From positions 434,001 through 498,000 of the forward strand of contig NZ_JAJFES010000002.1 in the NCBI RefSeq assembly GCF_020708045.1: a DNA stretch of 64,000 nt. Reading direction: 5' to 3'. Under the pieces are notes generated by a model. The model was not told the DNA's origin, ran no database searches, and saw only the letters and a program-made list of their open reading frames with translations. Origin of the DNA: Massilia sp. IC2-278. Lineage in GTDB: Bacteria > Pseudomonadota > Gammaproteobacteria > Burkholderiales > Burkholderiaceae_D. Positions 33,343 through 42,073 of this stretch are shown piece after piece; position 1 is the first letter of the stretch; the number at the start of each line of letters is the position of its first letter. The translations under genes and the position numbers were made by a program.

Positions 33343-33506
33343 CGTAGGGTGGGCACCCCGTGCCCACGCGAAAAGCGATGCTGTGTTGGCTGCGTTTGGA
33401 TGTCGCGGCTCGCCCTGGCACACGGTATCCAAATGCATGCAACGCGGCTCAAACAAGGCCAACATGATGCGACGTTCCGCGTGGGCACGGAGTGCCCACC
33501 CTACGG
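33343..33506. repeat. inverted REP pair between aceK and the isovaleryl-CoA dehydrogenase gene
   Basis: A plus copy (33343-33370, GTGGGCACCCCGTGCCCAC) and a minus copy (33478-33506, GTGGGCACGGAGTGCCCAC) are 107 bp apart. They fill most of the 295-bp gap 33234-33528, in which I see no gene. An imperfect mirror of the surrounding DNA (GCATG...ACGCGG) accompanies them. Confidence 0.85.
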
Positions 33507-33528
33507 TTACGGCCAACGATGCTGCAAA

Positions 33529-34713
33529 TTACGCCGTCTCACCAAACAATTCACGCCCAATCAGCATGCGGCGGATCTCGCTGGTACCAGCGCCGATTTC
33601 GTAGAGCTTCGCATCGCGCCAGAGACGACCGACCGGATACTCGTTGATGTAACCGTTGCCGCCCAGGGTCTGGATCGCTTCGCCCGCCATCCAGGTGGCC
33701 TTTTCGGCGCTGTACAGGATGGCGCCGGCGGCGTCCTTGCGCAGGGCGCGCACGGCAGCCGGGTTCTCGGCACGGTCGCAAGCCTGGCCCACCGCATACA
33801 CATAGGCGCGGCAAGCCATCATGGTCGAATACATGTCGGCGATCTTGCCCTGCATGAGCTGGAACTCGCCGATGGCCTGGCCGAACTGCTTGCGCTCGTG
33901 AATGTACGGCACGACCACGTCCATGCAAGCCGACATGATGCCCAGCGGACCGCCCGACAGCACGGTACGCTCGAAGTCCAGGCCCGACATCAGCACGTTG
34001 ACGCCCTTGCCCACGCCGCCCAGCACGTTCTCGACCGGCACTTCGCAATCCTCGAACACCAGTTCGCCTGTGTGCGAGCCGCGCATGCCTAGCTTGTCGA
34101 GCTTTTGCGCGATCGAGAAGCCTTTAAAACCTTTTTCGATCAGGAAGGCGGTCATGCCGCGCGGGCCGGCTTCGAGGTCGGTCTTGGCGTAGACCACCAG
34201 GGTGTCGGCGTCAGGGCCGTTGGTGATCCACATCTTGGTGCCGTTCAGTACATAACGGTCGCCCTTCAGCTCGGCGCGCAGCTTCATGCTCACCACGTCA
34301 GAACCGGCGTTCGGCTCGGACATCGCCAGTGCGCCCACGTGTTCGCCCGAGATCAGCTTCGGCAGGTATTTCTGTTTTTGTTCTTCCGTACCGTTGCGCT
34401 TGATCTGGTTGACGCACAGGTTCGAGTGGGCCCCGTAGGACAGGCCGACCGAGGCCGAGGCGCGCGAGATTTCTTCCATCGCCACGATGTGGGCCAGGTA
34501 GCCCATGTTGGCGCCGCCGTATTCCTCGCTCACGGTAATGCCCAGCAGCCCGAGTTCGCCCATCTTCTTCCACAGGTCCATCGGGAACTGGTCGGTGCGG
34601 TCGATCTCGGCCGCGCGCGGCGCGATTTCGCTGGCCGCAAATTGTTGCACTGCTTCGCGCAGCGCGGCGATGTCTTCGCCATGGTCAAAGGTCAAGCCTG
34701 GAAGATGCAGCAT
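33529..34713 (-). CDS. liuA: isovaleryl-CoA dehydrogenase
   Basis: This 394-residue acyl-CoA dehydrogenase acts in leucine degradation (isovaleryl-CoA to 3-methylcrotonyl-CoA). The catalytic base is where this subgroup has it, Glu248 in [15 protein letters not shown], while the usual C-terminal Glu is replaced ([12 protein letters not shown]). Other signatures are [17 protein letters not shown] and [32 protein letters not shown] ribosome-binding site precedes the ATG. A MerR-type liuR lies upstream in the same direction, and a palindromic operator lies between them at 34766-34785. The remaining liu genes (carboxylase, hydratase, lyase) are not in this window. Confidence 0.94.
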   Translation of the reverse strand: MLHLPGLTFDHGEDIAALREAVQQFAASEIAPRAAEIDRTDQFPMDLWKKMGELGLLGITVSEEYGGANMGYLAHIVAMEEISRASASVGLSYGAHSNLCVNQIKRNGTEEQKQKYLPKLISGEHVGALAMSEPNAGSDVVSMKLRAELKGDRYVLNGTKMWITNGPDADTLVVYAKTDLEAGPRGMTAFLIEKGFKGFSIAQKLDKLGMRGSHTGELVFEDCEVPVENVLGGVGKGVNVLMSGLDFERTVLSGGPLGIMSACMDVVVPYIHERKQFGQAIGEFQLMQGKIADMYSTMMACRAYVYAVGQACDRAENPAAVRALRKDAAGAILYSAEKATWMAGEAIQTLGGNGYINEYPVGRLWRDAKLYEIGAGTSEIRRMLIGRELFGETA

Positions 34714-34765
34714 GTCGTCCTCTCGGTGAACGGTGTGATTAAGCTCTCGGCATCATACTCGCGTG

Positions 34766-34785
34766 TGACGTTAACGTAAACGTCA
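34766..34785. promoter_or_regulatory. LiuR-type operator upstream of liuA
   Basis: TGACGTTAACGTAAACGTCA contains the 10-bp palindrome ACGTTAACGT (34768-34777) within a wider inverted repeat TGACGTT / AACGTCA. It is 53 bp before the liuA start. A close relative of this sequence lies on the other side of liuR (35346-35360). MerR-type LiuR is known to control branched-chain catabolism in proteobacteria through palindromes of this general kind; the binding itself is inferred. Confidence 0.72.
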
Positions 34786-34835
34786 AGTAGCAGGCGCCGT
34801 TGCGCCTCGTTTGCGTGCCACTGCGGCGCAGTGAG

Positions 34836-35282
34836 TCAGGCTAGGTCGCTGGCGCTGTGTGCCTCGTTTTGCAGCACCTTTTTGGCCGCATCAGGCGAGT
34901 CTTCCTCGCCCAGCAAGCGGCGGCATTCCTCCTCGTGCGCGGAAATTTCTTCCAAAGCCATCTCGATGTCGGCACGCTGCTGTTCCAGGGTCTCGCGCTG
35001 GTGCGCCAGCACGCCGAGGAAGCGGTTGATCTGCGCCACCGTGTCCTTCGGCGACTCGTACATGTCGACGATACTCTTGATCTCCGACAACGTCAGGCCC
35101 AGGCGCTTGCCGCGCAGGGTCAGTTTCAGGCGCGTGCGCTCGCGCGGGGTGTACACGCGGTTGCGTCCGCCCACGCCTTCGCGTTTCGGGCTGAGCAGGC
35201 CCTGGTCTTCGTAGAAACGGATCGCGCGCGCGGTGATGTCGAATTCGCGCGCCAGTTCGGCGATGGTATAGGTGGTGGCCAT
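34836..35282 (-). CDS. liuR: MerR family regulator of branched-chain catabolism
   Basis: This 148-residue MerR-type regulator has the winged helix at residues 1-75 (YTIAELAREFDITARAIRFYEDQGLLSPKREG, NRVYTPRERTRLKLTLRGKRLGLTLSEI) and a coiled-coil dimerisation helix after it. It lacks the cysteine pairs of metal-sensing MerR proteins, as expected for the LiuR subgroup. Palindromic sites lie on both sides of the gene, one before liuA and one before the divergent metallo-hydrolase gene and its own start. It probably represses all three, including itself. Confidence 0.9.
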   Translation of the reverse strand: MATTYTIAELAREFDITARAIRFYEDQGLLSPKREGVGGRNRVYTPRERTRLKLTLRGKRLGLTLSEIKSIVDMYESPKDTVAQINRFLGVLAHQRETLEQQRADIEMALEEISAHEEECRRLLGEEDSPDAAKKVLQNEAHSASDLA

Positions 35283-35345
35283 GAAAAAAAGCAGATGCAG
35301 GTAAGAGCTGGGGGAAACGGCTAGAATCGGTATCCGGCATTGCCG

Positions 35346-35360
35346 TTTACGTTAACGTCA
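35346..35360. promoter_or_regulatory. LiuR-type operator between liuR and the metallo-hydrolase gene
   Basis: TTTACGTTAACGTCA is the reverse complement of TGACGTTAACGTAAA, the left 15 bp of the operator at 34766. The core palindrome ACGTTAACGT is at 35349-35358. It is placed to control both divergent genes (liuR start at 35282, hydrolase start near 35385-35409). Confidence 0.7.
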
Positions 35361-35408
35361 CCCATTGTAGCGCGCCCGTCCTGCATGGAATACGAAAGAT
35401 TGCTGAAC

Positions 35409-36470
35409 ATGAATCCGCTCGAAGCCCAGTTGACCTATCCCTTTGCCGACGAACTGCCTGCCCCTGGTACGGTGCACGAGGTGGCGCCCGGCATCGGCTG
35501 GCTGCGCATGCCGCTGCCGTTCGCGCTCGACCACATCAACCTGTGGGTGCTGCGGGACGAGCGCGAGGGCCGCAAGGGCTGGAGCGTGATCGATTGCGGC
35601 GTGGCCACCGACGCCACCCGCGCCGCCTGGGAACAGGTGCTGGCCGGGCCGCTGGAGAATCAGCCGGTCGTGCGCGTGATCGCCACCCATTGCCACCCCG
35701 ACCACGTGGGCCTGTCGGGCTGGCTGTGCGAACGTTTCGGCGCGCCTTTCTGGCTGACCGCCGGCGAATACGGTTTTGCGCGCATGATGGCGGCCGCCCT
35801 GCCCGGCGTCGACGGCCCCTCGGCCATTCCCCACTTCGAGCGCCACGGCCTGGCCGACCAGGCCATGCTGGAGCAGATGCGCAGCCGCCGCAATTACTAC
35901 CCCTCGCTGGTGCCGGGCGTGCCGGAAGCCTACACGCGCCTGCAGGATGGCCAGCATGTCACAATTGGCAATACGGCATGGCGCGTGATTACCGGCTTCG
36001 GCCACTCGCCGGAACACGCCTCGCTGTACTCGCAGGAACTGAACGTATTGGTCTCGGGCGACATGGTCTTGCCGCGCATTTCCACCAACGTCTCGGTGTT
36101 CGCGATCGAGCCGGAAGGCAACCCACTGCAGCAGTACCTCGACTCGCTCGACAAGTTCGCCGGCCTGCCCGACGACGTGCTGGTGCTGCCTTCGCACGGC
36201 AAGCCTTTCCGCGGTTTGCACACCCGGATCGCGCAGCTGCGCCAGCACCATGTGGAGCGCCTGGACGAGGTACTTGAAGCCTGCAAGCAAGCCCGTAGCG
36301 CGGTCGACATCGTACCGATCATGTTCCGGCGCCAGCTCGATGCCCACCAGCTCAGCTTTGCACTCGGTGAAGCACTCGCGCACCTGCACAAACTTTGGAA
36401 TGATGGTATGTTGGAGCGTGTAACTGGCGCCGACGGGATCATTCGTTTCCGACTGATTCGAGCGGCCTGA
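35409..36470 (+). CDS. metallo-beta-lactamase-fold hydrolase
   Basis: This roughly 353-residue MBL-fold enzyme has the metal-binding motif THCHPDHVG (HxHxDH), followed by GFGHSPEHASLY and SGDMVLPRIS, and a final VLPSHGKPFRG. The C-terminal domain (EACKQARSAVDIVPIMF...) resembles a small winged helix seen in lactamase_B-family thioesterase-like proteins. Two starts are possible, ATG 35385 and ATG 35409; I chose the latter because conserved sequence begins there. The shared LiuR-type site suggests induction along with branched-chain amino acid degradation, perhaps to hydrolyse a CoA thioester (inference). Confidence 0.85.
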   Translation: MNPLEAQLTYPFADELPAPGTVHEVAPGIGWLRMPLPFALDHINLWVLRDEREGRKGWSVIDCGVATDATRAAWEQVLAGPLENQPVVRVIATHCHPDHVGLSGWLCERFGAPFWLTAGEYGFARMMAAALPGVDGPSAIPHFERHGLADQAMLEQMRSRRNYYPSLVPGVPEAYTRLQDGQHVTIGNTAWRVITGFGHSPEHASLYSQELNVLVSGDMVLPRISTNVSVFAIEPEGNPLQQYLDSLDKFAGLPDDVLVLPSHGKPFRGLHTRIAQLRQHHVERLDEVLEACKQARSAVDIVPIMFRRQLDAHQLSFALGEALAHLHKLWNDGMLERVTGADGIIRFRLIRAA

Positions 36471-36481
36471 GCCGGATTCTT

Positions 36482-36500
36482 GCGGGCTTCCCCAGCCCGC
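36482..36500 (+). terminator. hairpin after the metallo-hydrolase gene
   Basis: GCGGGCT (36482-36488) pairs with AGCCCGC (36494-36500) over a 5-nt loop, 12 bp after the stop codon. There is no T-tract, so it is only a possible terminator or mRNA 3'-end stabiliser. Confidence 0.4.
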
Positions 36501-36508
36501 CCGGTTGC

Positions 36509-36624
36509 ATTGACGTCAATTGACTAGACGTGCGTGGCATTCACGCGACAAAACATTTGCACGAATGTTATTCACAGTGAATATGTCGATTCTGCGCGGA
36601 AATTTTGTGGCATGATGTCACAAA
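36509..36624. promoter_or_regulatory. series of small palindromes upstream of the XRE regulator gene
   Basis: ATTGACGTCAAT (36509-36520), AACATT...AATGTT (36552-36569), ATTCACAGTGAAT (36570-36582) and TTTGTG...CACAAA (36604-36624) occur within 116 bp of AT-rich DNA. A TATAGT -10-like box is at 36711-36716. The arrangement resembles an autoregulated operator region. Confidence 0.45.
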
Positions 36625-36737
36625 CTCTCACATTCTCACTTCACACTTCTTTGTTACTTGTCTGTTCGTAAACTGTCACAACTGGTCTGTACGGACAAGA
36701 GACTGACATTTATAGTCCAGCATGAAATAGTGCCATC

Positions 36738-37151
36738 ATGAATTCCACGAATGAACGGGAGAGCTTCAGCGAGCGTCTCCAACAGGCGCTGAAGAACGCC
36801 CACTACTCACCAGACAGCCCGACTCGACTGGCACGTGAATTTAACATTCGCTTCGAGGGGCGACCCATTACTGTCCACGCCGCACGCAAGTGGCTGGTCG
36901 GCGAAGCCATTCCCACGCAGGAAAAGTTGCGCATGATTGCCCAATGGCTGGGCGTGCCTGCCGACTGGTTGCGTTTCGGCGGTCCTGAGGCGCCGGGTGA
37001 AGCAGTCGAGACCGGCAATGCCGCCCGTTTCGAATCGGCAGACGTCAAGCTGATTGCCGACCTGCAGCGCCTGGACGAGCACCACCGCCAGCTGGCGCGC
37101 GAATTCATTCGCATGCTGGTTCGCGTCAACCATCAGCCCACGTCCAAGTAA
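36738..37151 (+). CDS. XRE/CI-like small transcriptional regulator
   Basis: This 137-residue protein has a helix-turn-helix domain in residues 8-80 (FSERLQQALKNAHYSPDSPTRLAREFNIRF, TVHAARKWLVGEAIPTQEKLRMIAQWLGVPADWLRFG) similar to the CI-repressor/XRE group that begins with 'SERL..AL'. The C-terminal part is a short helix pair (LIADLQRLDEHHRQLAREFIRMLVRV), not a peptidase domain. Such chromosomal, non-phage copies are common in Oxalobacteraceae (from general familiarity). A palindrome-rich region upstream suggests autoregulation. Targets unknown. Confidence 0.82.
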   Translation: MNSTNERESFSERLQQALKNAHYSPDSPTRLAREFNIRFEGRPITVHAARKWLVGEAIPTQEKLRMIAQWLGVPADWLRFGGPEAPGEAVETGNAARFESADVKLIADLQRLDEHHRQLAREFIRMLVRVNHQPTSK

Positions 37152-37269
37152 GCCTGGTCCTTCCTCGCTTGAGGTTTCCCGCTTACAAATTTTCTTCCAA
37201 ATCGGGCAGTACAAACCGCTTCCACTGGCGCATAATCAAACTCGTCACAGCCGAGGATCGTGCCCGCCC

Positions 37270-37443
37270 ATGAAAAGCAATTACGTGAACACTGCCCAGC
37301 TGAAGGAACTGATGACGGCGCCGCCGATGAGCGCGGCCCGTCACGCCGAGGTGATGCGCAAGCGCATCGCCCAGCGCAGGATGCTGGAGGAAGCAAGGGA
37401 GTTGAAGAAAGCCGGTGACAGCGGTTACGGCAGCAAACGCTAG
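37270..37443 (+). CDS. small basic protein of 57 residues, function unknown
   Basis: The frame from ATG 37270 encodes MKSNYVNTAQLKELMTAPPM followed by a helical, Arg/Lys/Glu-rich segment (ARHAEVMRKRIAQRRMLEEARELKKAG) and a short GSKR tail. It starts 118 bp after the XRE gene in the same direction. The amphipathic helix and the composition are credible for a real small protein, but there is no recognisable domain and the ribosome-binding site is weak. Confidence 0.55.
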   Translation: MKSNYVNTAQLKELMTAPPMSAARHAEVMRKRIAQRRMLEEARELKKAGDSGYGSKR

Positions 37444-37449
37444 CCGAGC

Positions 37450-37561
37450 GCGTCTGACAAAGCCTCCATGGCTGCGTTGCATCGTCTCGCCGTACGTTCG
37501 TACTGTCTTCGGCTCTGCCCCGGTAGGCCGTATCCCTTGCCCTGAAGGCTTTGTCAGACGC
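37450..37561. mobile_element. 112-bp MITE-like element with 16-bp terminal inverted repeats
   Basis: GCGTCTGACAAAGCCT (37450-37465) and its exact complement (37546-37561) enclose 80 bp that contains no gene. The inside is itself partly palindromic (CGTACGTTCGTACG-like). It sits between the small-protein gene and ubiX, which are convergent. It could also serve as a bidirectional terminator. Its size and ends suggest a non-autonomous element. Confidence 0.55.
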
Positions 37562-37573
37562 CTGGTTAAAGAG

Positions 37574-38188
37574 CTACGCGCCGCTGTCGGCACCGCGCAT
37601 GCCGGGCCACCGTGCAGCCTGCGGGTTCTCGATGCCGAGCAGGTCGAGCACCCGGTCCAGGGTGTGGTCGACCATCTCCTCGATGCTCGCCGGCCGGTGG
37701 TAAAAGCTCGGCAAGGGCGGAAACACGATGCCGCCCATTTCGGTCACGGCCGTCATATTGCGCAGGTGCGCCAGGTTGAGCGGCGTTTCGCGCACCATCA
37801 GGATCAGGCGCCGGCGTTCCTTCAGGACCACGTCGGCCGCGCGCGCGGCCAGGTTGTCCGCCAGGCCATGGGCCACGGCCGCCAGGGTCTTCATCGAACA
37901 GGGAGCGATCACCATGCCGTCGGTCTGGAACGAGCCGCTGGCGATCGTCGCACCGATCTCGCGGTTCTTGTGCACGACATGGGCCAGGGATTCGACGTCG
38001 CGCCGTTGCAGGCCGACTTCCTGGTGCAGGGTAAGCGAGGCGGCGTCGGACATCACCAGGTGGGTCTCGACGCCGGGCACGCTGCCCAGGCGCCCGAGCA
38101 GGCGCACGCCGTAGACCGCGCCGGTCGCGCCGGTGATGGCGACGATGATGCGGCGGCCGGCGACCCGGCGTGGTCTGGATGGGTTCAC
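37574..38188 (-). CDS. ubiX: flavin prenyltransferase
   Basis: UbiX joins a dimethylallyl group to FMN to make the prenylated cofactor of the decarboxylase UbiD, needed in ubiquinone synthesis. The 204-residue protein has the family blocks RIIVAITGATGAVYGVRLL, ASGSFQTDGMVIAPCSMKTLAAVAHGLADNLAARAADV, KERRRLILMVRETPLNLAHLRNM and GGIVFPPLPSFYHRP. GTG 38188 directly follows the grxD stop, so the pair is translationally coupled. UbiD is not in the window. Confidence 0.93.
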   Translation of the reverse strand: MNPSRPRRVAGRRIIVAITGATGAVYGVRLLGRLGSVPGVETHLVMSDAASLTLHQEVGLQRRDVESLAHVVHKNREIGATIASGSFQTDGMVIAPCSMKTLAAVAHGLADNLAARAADVVLKERRRLILMVRETPLNLAHLRNMTAVTEMGGIVFPPLPSFYHRPASIEEMVDHTLDRVLDLLGIENPQAARWPGMRGADSGA

Positions 38189-38500
38189 TTACTTCTTGAA
38201 CATCGCTTGCAGTTCGCCCGAATCGAACATCTCGTTCATGATGTCGGAGCCGCCGATGAACTCGCCGTTCACGTACAGCTGCGGGATGGTCGGCCAGTTC
38301 GAGTAGTCCTTGATGCCCTGGCGGACTTCCGGATCTTCCAGCACGTTGACGGTGGCGATGTTATCGACGCCGCAGGCTTTCAGGATCTGGATGGCGCGGC
38401 CCGAGAAGCCGCATTGCGGAAACTGCGCGGTGCCCTTCATGAACAGCACGACCGGGGTGTTGGTCACGGTGTCTTTGATCCAGGTTTGTACGTCGCTCAT
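38189..38500 (-). CDS. grxD: monothiol glutaredoxin (Grx4 type)
   Basis: This 103-residue monothiol glutaredoxin has the CGFS active site (Cys30), the cis-Pro motif [19 protein letters not shown] and the typical start [23 protein letters not shown]. Grx4 proteins carry a glutathione-ligated [2Fe-2S] cluster and pair with BolA proteins in iron-sulfur traffic; a BolA gene is at 61650. It is followed without a gap by ubiX. Confidence 0.94.
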   Translation of the reverse strand: MSDVQTWIKDTVTNTPVVLFMKGTAQFPQCGFSGRAIQILKACGVDNIATVNVLEDPEVRQGIKDYSNWPTIPQLYVNGEFIGGSDIMNEMFDSGELQAMFKK

Positions 38501-38650
38501 GTGATTCTGCCTTCGGAAAGAAATGGGTGAGATGGCGACATTCTATAAGAATTCCACTGTCGCGGTGCGGGCCGGGGCCGGGTTTGGCGGCGCCTGTTCC
38601 GATGCCGCGACAGCTTCGGGTATCATCGGCCGGATTTCACTTCTTCCTTC

Positions 38651-38971
38651 ATGCACATGCAACAACAACGTCCCTCCGCCGGGCCTTCGGCAGGCTTCAA
38701 TTTCGTGCTGGCCGTGGTGCTCGGCTTCATCGGCATATTCGACCTCGTCAGCGGCGTGCGCGGCGATGGCCTGGGTGTGTTCCTGACCGGGCTGGCACTC
38801 GCGATCTATGCCGCCGTGCTGCTGCGCGACGCGCTGCACATCAAGAAGACCGGGGTGCCGGCCATGACGCGGCGGCGCATGAATTACATCGGCATGGGCT
38901 GCCTGGCGCTGTACTTCGTGGGGGTGATGGTCAAGCGCGTGCCGGAACTGGCGCAGTTCTTTGGGGGATGA
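38651..38971 (+). CDS. small inner-membrane protein, function unknown
   Basis: This 106-residue protein has three predicted helices: FNFVLAVVLGFIGIFDLVSGV, GLGVFLTGLALAIYAAVLL and MNYIGMGCLALYFVGVMV. A short cytoplasmic loop with TRRRM lies between the last two. No domain was recognised. ATG 38651 gives the reported length; MHMQQQ offers a second ATG two codons on. It is divergent from grxD. Confidence 0.7.
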   Translation: MHMQQQRPSAGPSAGFNFVLAVVLGFIGIFDLVSGVRGDGLGVFLTGLALAIYAAVLLRDALHIKKTGVPAMTRRRMNYIGMGCLALYFVGVMVKRVPELAQFFGG

Positions 38972-38990
38972 ATCGGCGGCCGGCGCCTGT

Positions 38991-39220
38991 CGTAGGGTGG
39001 GTTCTCGAACCCACCATTCACGGTTCGCGTTCTTGCGGCGTGGTGTCGATCATTGACGTGGTATCTGGTGGGTTCGAGAACCCATCCTACCGAACTACGA
39101 CGATATGGACGCACTTGTAGGGTGGACACCTGTGTCCACGCGGTACTACGCTTGAGTAGTCGAAACAGCGCCGCCGAATAGCAAAGGGTGAAACAGCGTG
39201 GGCACAAGAACCCACCCTAC
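38991..39220. repeat. four REP copies in alternating orientation
   Basis: Copies are at 38991-39015 (plus, GGGTTCTCGAACCC stem), 39068-39091 (minus, GGGTTCGAGAACCC), 39117-39143 (plus, GTGGACACCTGTGTCCAC) and 39195-39220 (minus). The last joins unlike halves, GCGTGGGCAC on one side and GAACCCACCCTAC on the other. It runs 4 bp into the acetyltransferase gene and supplies its stop codon. They fill the 245-bp gap 38972-39216. Confidence 0.87.
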
Positions 39221-39660
39221 AGCACCTTGCCGAGGCAAACGGCATCCTCGCGCCCGACATACTTGCCGTAATTCGGTATGACCCGGTACCCGTGCCGTTC
39301 GTAGAACGCCACCGCCCTGCCATTCACCTTGCGCGTCTCCAGCCAGACTTCGCGGTAACCGAACTGTAAGGCGCGCCTTTCCAGCTCGCCCAGCAGCCGC
39401 ACACCCGCCCCGCTCCCGGGTCGCGCATACATCCGCTTCACTTCCGCCACATCGCCCTCAAGCGGCCGCAGCGCGCCGCAGCCGACAGCAACGCCAGACA
39501 TATCGTTCGCCACCAGGAACACCGACCTCGGCCCGCGCACATCGTTCGCATCGAACGACTGCGCGCCGCTGTCGCCGCAGATCGCCGCCAGTGCCGCGTC
39601 GAGTTCCGCGATCAGCCCGCGCGCCGCATCGCAATCCGGGTCGACAGGCGCGCAAGCCAC
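39217..39660 (-). CDS. GNAT family N-acetyltransferase
   Basis: This 147-residue acetyltransferase has a typical GNAT core: SVFLVANDMSGVAVGCGALRPL, EVKRMYARPGSGAGVRLLGELERRA (the Q/RxxGxG-type loop is diverged to RPGSGAGV) and AVAFYERHGYRVIPNYGKY near the end. GTG 39660 is 6 bp after the Tex stop. The stop codon TAG lies in a REP palindrome. Substrate unknown. Confidence 0.85.
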   Translation of the reverse strand: MACAPVDPDCDAARGLIAELDAALAAICGDSGAQSFDANDVRGPRSVFLVANDMSGVAVGCGALRPLEGDVAEVKRMYARPGSGAGVRLLGELERRALQFGYREVWLETRKVNGRAVAFYERHGYRVIPNYGKYVGREDAVCLGKVL

Positions 39661-39666
39661 TATCGC

Positions 39667-42024
39667 TTACTTCTTCAGCTTGGCGAACGCCGCCGCCATC
39701 GCATTGTTGCCGGCTGCCGGCGCTGCGCGTTCCTGGCGGTTCTGGTGCTGGGCCACGCGCTTGCGGTCGTCGCGGTCGCCGCGCTGCTGCGGCTGCGAAC
39801 CGGCTTGCGGCGCGCTGTCCAACAGGCGCATGGTCAGCGCAATGCGCTTCCTCTTCGGATCGACTTCCAGCACCTTCACCTTCACCACCTGCCCGGCCTT
39901 GACCACCGTGTGCGGGTCCTTCACGAAGGTGTTCGACAGCGCCGAGATGTGCACCAGCCCGTCCTGGTGCACGCCGATGTCGACAAAGGCGCCGAACGCC
40001 GCCACGTTGGTGACCACGCCTTCCAGGATCATGTCCGGCCGCAGGTCGGAAATCTCTTCCACGCCTTCCTTGAAGGTGGCGGTGGTGAATTCCGGACGCG
40101 GGTCGCGGCCTGGCTTTTCGAGTTCCTTGAGGATGTCGGTCACGGTCGGCACGCCGAACTTCTCGTCGGCATACTTCGCCGGATTCAGGGTCTTGATCAG
40201 CGAGGTATCGCCGATCACCGCCTTCATCTCGCGCCCGACGTCGCCCAAAATCTTCTGCACCACCGGATAGGATTCCGGGTGCACCGCCGACGCGTCCAGC
40301 GGATTGTCGCCGCCCATCACGCGCAGGAAGCCCGCCGCCTGCTCGAAGGTCTTTTCGCCCAGACGCGGCACTTTCTTGAGCGCCGCGCGCGAGGCAAACG
40401 CGCCCTGCATGTCGCGGTAGCTGACGATGCTCTGCGCCACGCTCGACGACAGGCCCGACACGCGCGCCAGCAGCGGCGCCGAAGCCGTGTTCACGTCCAC
40501 GCCGACCGCGTTCACGCAATCCTCGACCACGGCGTCCAGCGAGCGCGCCAGCTGGGTCTGCGAGACGTCGTGCTGGTACTGGCCGACGCCGATCGATTTC
40601 GGGTCGATCTTCACCAGTTCGGCCAGCGGGTCCTGCAGGCGGCGCGCAATCGACACCGCGCCGCGGATCGACACGTCCAGGTCCGGCAGTTCGCGCGAGG
40701 CGAATTCCGAGGCCGAGTACACCGAGGCGCCCGCTTCCGACACCACGATCTTGGTCAGCTTCAGTTCTGGACGCTGCTTGATTAAGTCCTGCGCCAGCTT
40801 GTCGGTCTCGCGCGAGGCGGTACCGTTGCCGATCGAGACCAGCGACACGTTGTGCTTGGCCGCGAGCTGGCCCAGCACGTGCAGCGAACCGTCCCAGTCG
40901 TTGCGCGGCTGGTGCGGGTAGATGGTGGCGGTGTCGACCACCTTGCCGGTGGCGTCGACCACGGCGACCTTGACGCCGGTGCGCAGGCCCGGGTCCAGGC
41001 CCATGGTGGCGCGCTGGCCGGCGGGCGCGGCCAGCAGCAGCGCCTTCAAATTGCGTGCAAAGACGCCGATCGCATCCTGCTCGGCCTTCTCGCGCAGGGC
41101 GCCCATCAGTTCCGTCTCGATGTACATGAAGCTTTTCACGCGCCAGGTCCAGCGCGCGGTGTCGAGCAGCCACTTGTCGGCCGGGCGGCCCTGGCCCTTG
41201 ATGCCGAAGCGCGCGGCGATGCGGCTTTCGCAGGGGTTGTGCGGCGCATCCCACTTCGGTTTTTCAAGCTCGGTATCCAGGCGCAGGGTGACGTCGAGGA
41301 TGCCTTCGCGGCGCCCGCGCATCAGGGCCAGCGCGCGGTGCGACGGCACATTCGCCAGCGGCTCGGAATAATCGAAGTAATCCGCGAACTTCTCGCCTTC
41401 GTCCTGCTTGCCGTCGACCACCTTGGAATCGACCACGCCGTGTTCCTGCACGTATTCGCGCAGCGATTGCACCAGGGTCGCGTCTTCGGCGAAGCGCTCC
41501 ATCAGGATCTGGCGTGCGCCGTCCAGGGCCGCCCTGGTATCGGGCACACCCGGGTTGTTCACGCCGTCGGCATTGCTGAAGGCCTCGCGCAGGTATTGCG
41601 CTGCCACTTCTTCCGGGTTCAACGAAGGATCGGCCAGCAACGAATCGGCCAGCGGCGCCAGGCCGGCTTCCACCGCGATCTGGGCCTTGGTGCGGCGCTT
41701 CTGCTTGTATGGCAAATACAGGTCTTCGAGGCGGGTCTTGTCCTCGGCCAGCGCGATCGCTTCCAACAGCGCCGGCGTCATCTTGTTCTGTTCGGTGATC
41801 GATTCGATGATCGCCGCGCGCCGGTCTTCCAGCTCGCGCAGGTAGCGCAGGCGCTCTTCCAGCAGGCGCAGCTGGATATCGTCGAGGCCGCCGGTGGCTT
41901 CCTTGCGGTAGCGCGCGATGAAGGGAACGGTCGCGCCCTCGTCGAGCAGGGCGATGGCGGCGGCAACCTGGGCCGGCTTGGCGGCAAGTTCAATGGCGAG
42001 ACGTTGTTCGATAGAAGGCAGCAT
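39667..42024 (-). CDS. tex: transcription accessory protein Tex
   Basis: This 785-residue RNA-binding protein starts [52 protein letters not shown], the Tex N-terminal domain, followed by a YqgF/RuvC-like domain ([31 protein letters not shown]), a helix-hairpin-helix part ([34 protein letters not shown]) and an S1 domain at about 650-720 ([35 protein letters not shown]). Tex binds nucleic acids and affects transcription and virulence gene expression in several bacteria. The tail is low-complexity Gln/Arg-rich. GNAT gene follows at 6 bp. Confidence 0.95.
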   Translation of the reverse strand: MLPSIEQRLAIELAAKPAQVAAAIALLDEGATVPFIARYRKEATGGLDDIQLRLLEERLRYLRELEDRRAAIIESITEQNKMTPALLEAIALAEDKTRLEDLYLPYKQKRRTKAQIAVEAGLAPLADSLLADPSLNPEEVAAQYLREAFSNADGVNNPGVPDTRAALDGARQILMERFAEDATLVQSLREYVQEHGVVDSKVVDGKQDEGEKFADYFDYSEPLANVPSHRALALMRGRREGILDVTLRLDTELEKPKWDAPHNPCESRIAARFGIKGQGRPADKWLLDTARWTWRVKSFMYIETELMGALREKAEQDAIGVFARNLKALLLAAPAGQRATMGLDPGLRTGVKVAVVDATGKVVDTATIYPHQPRNDWDGSLHVLGQLAAKHNVSLVSIGNGTASRETDKLAQDLIKQRPELKLTKIVVSEAGASVYSASEFASRELPDLDVSIRGAVSIARRLQDPLAELVKIDPKSIGVGQYQHDVSQTQLARSLDAVVEDCVNAVGVDVNTASAPLLARVSGLSSSVAQSIVSYRDMQGAFASRAALKKVPRLGEKTFEQAAGFLRVMGGDNPLDASAVHPESYPVVQKILGDVGREMKAVIGDTSLIKTLNPAKYADEKFGVPTVTDILKELEKPGRDPRPEFTTATFKEGVEEISDLRPDMILEGVVTNVAAFGAFVDIGVHQDGLVHISALSNTFVKDPHTVVKAGQVVKVKVLEVDPKRKRIALTMRLLDSAPQAGSQPQQRGDRDDRKRVAQHQNRQERAAPAAGNNAMAAAFAKLKK

Positions 42025-42073
42025 GGTGCGGGAATCCGTGGGTCAAGCGGGAATGATACCTAAGTCCAAAGCC

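Noticed and set aside
36604-36624. CRP-type binding site TGTG...CACA upstream of the XRE gene
   Set aside because: The half-sites are one base too far apart for the standard CRP site and no second line of evidence exists.
36738-37151. Prophage remnant
   Set aside because: Only a CI-like regulator is present; no integrase, structural or lysis genes and no attachment repeats are seen around it.
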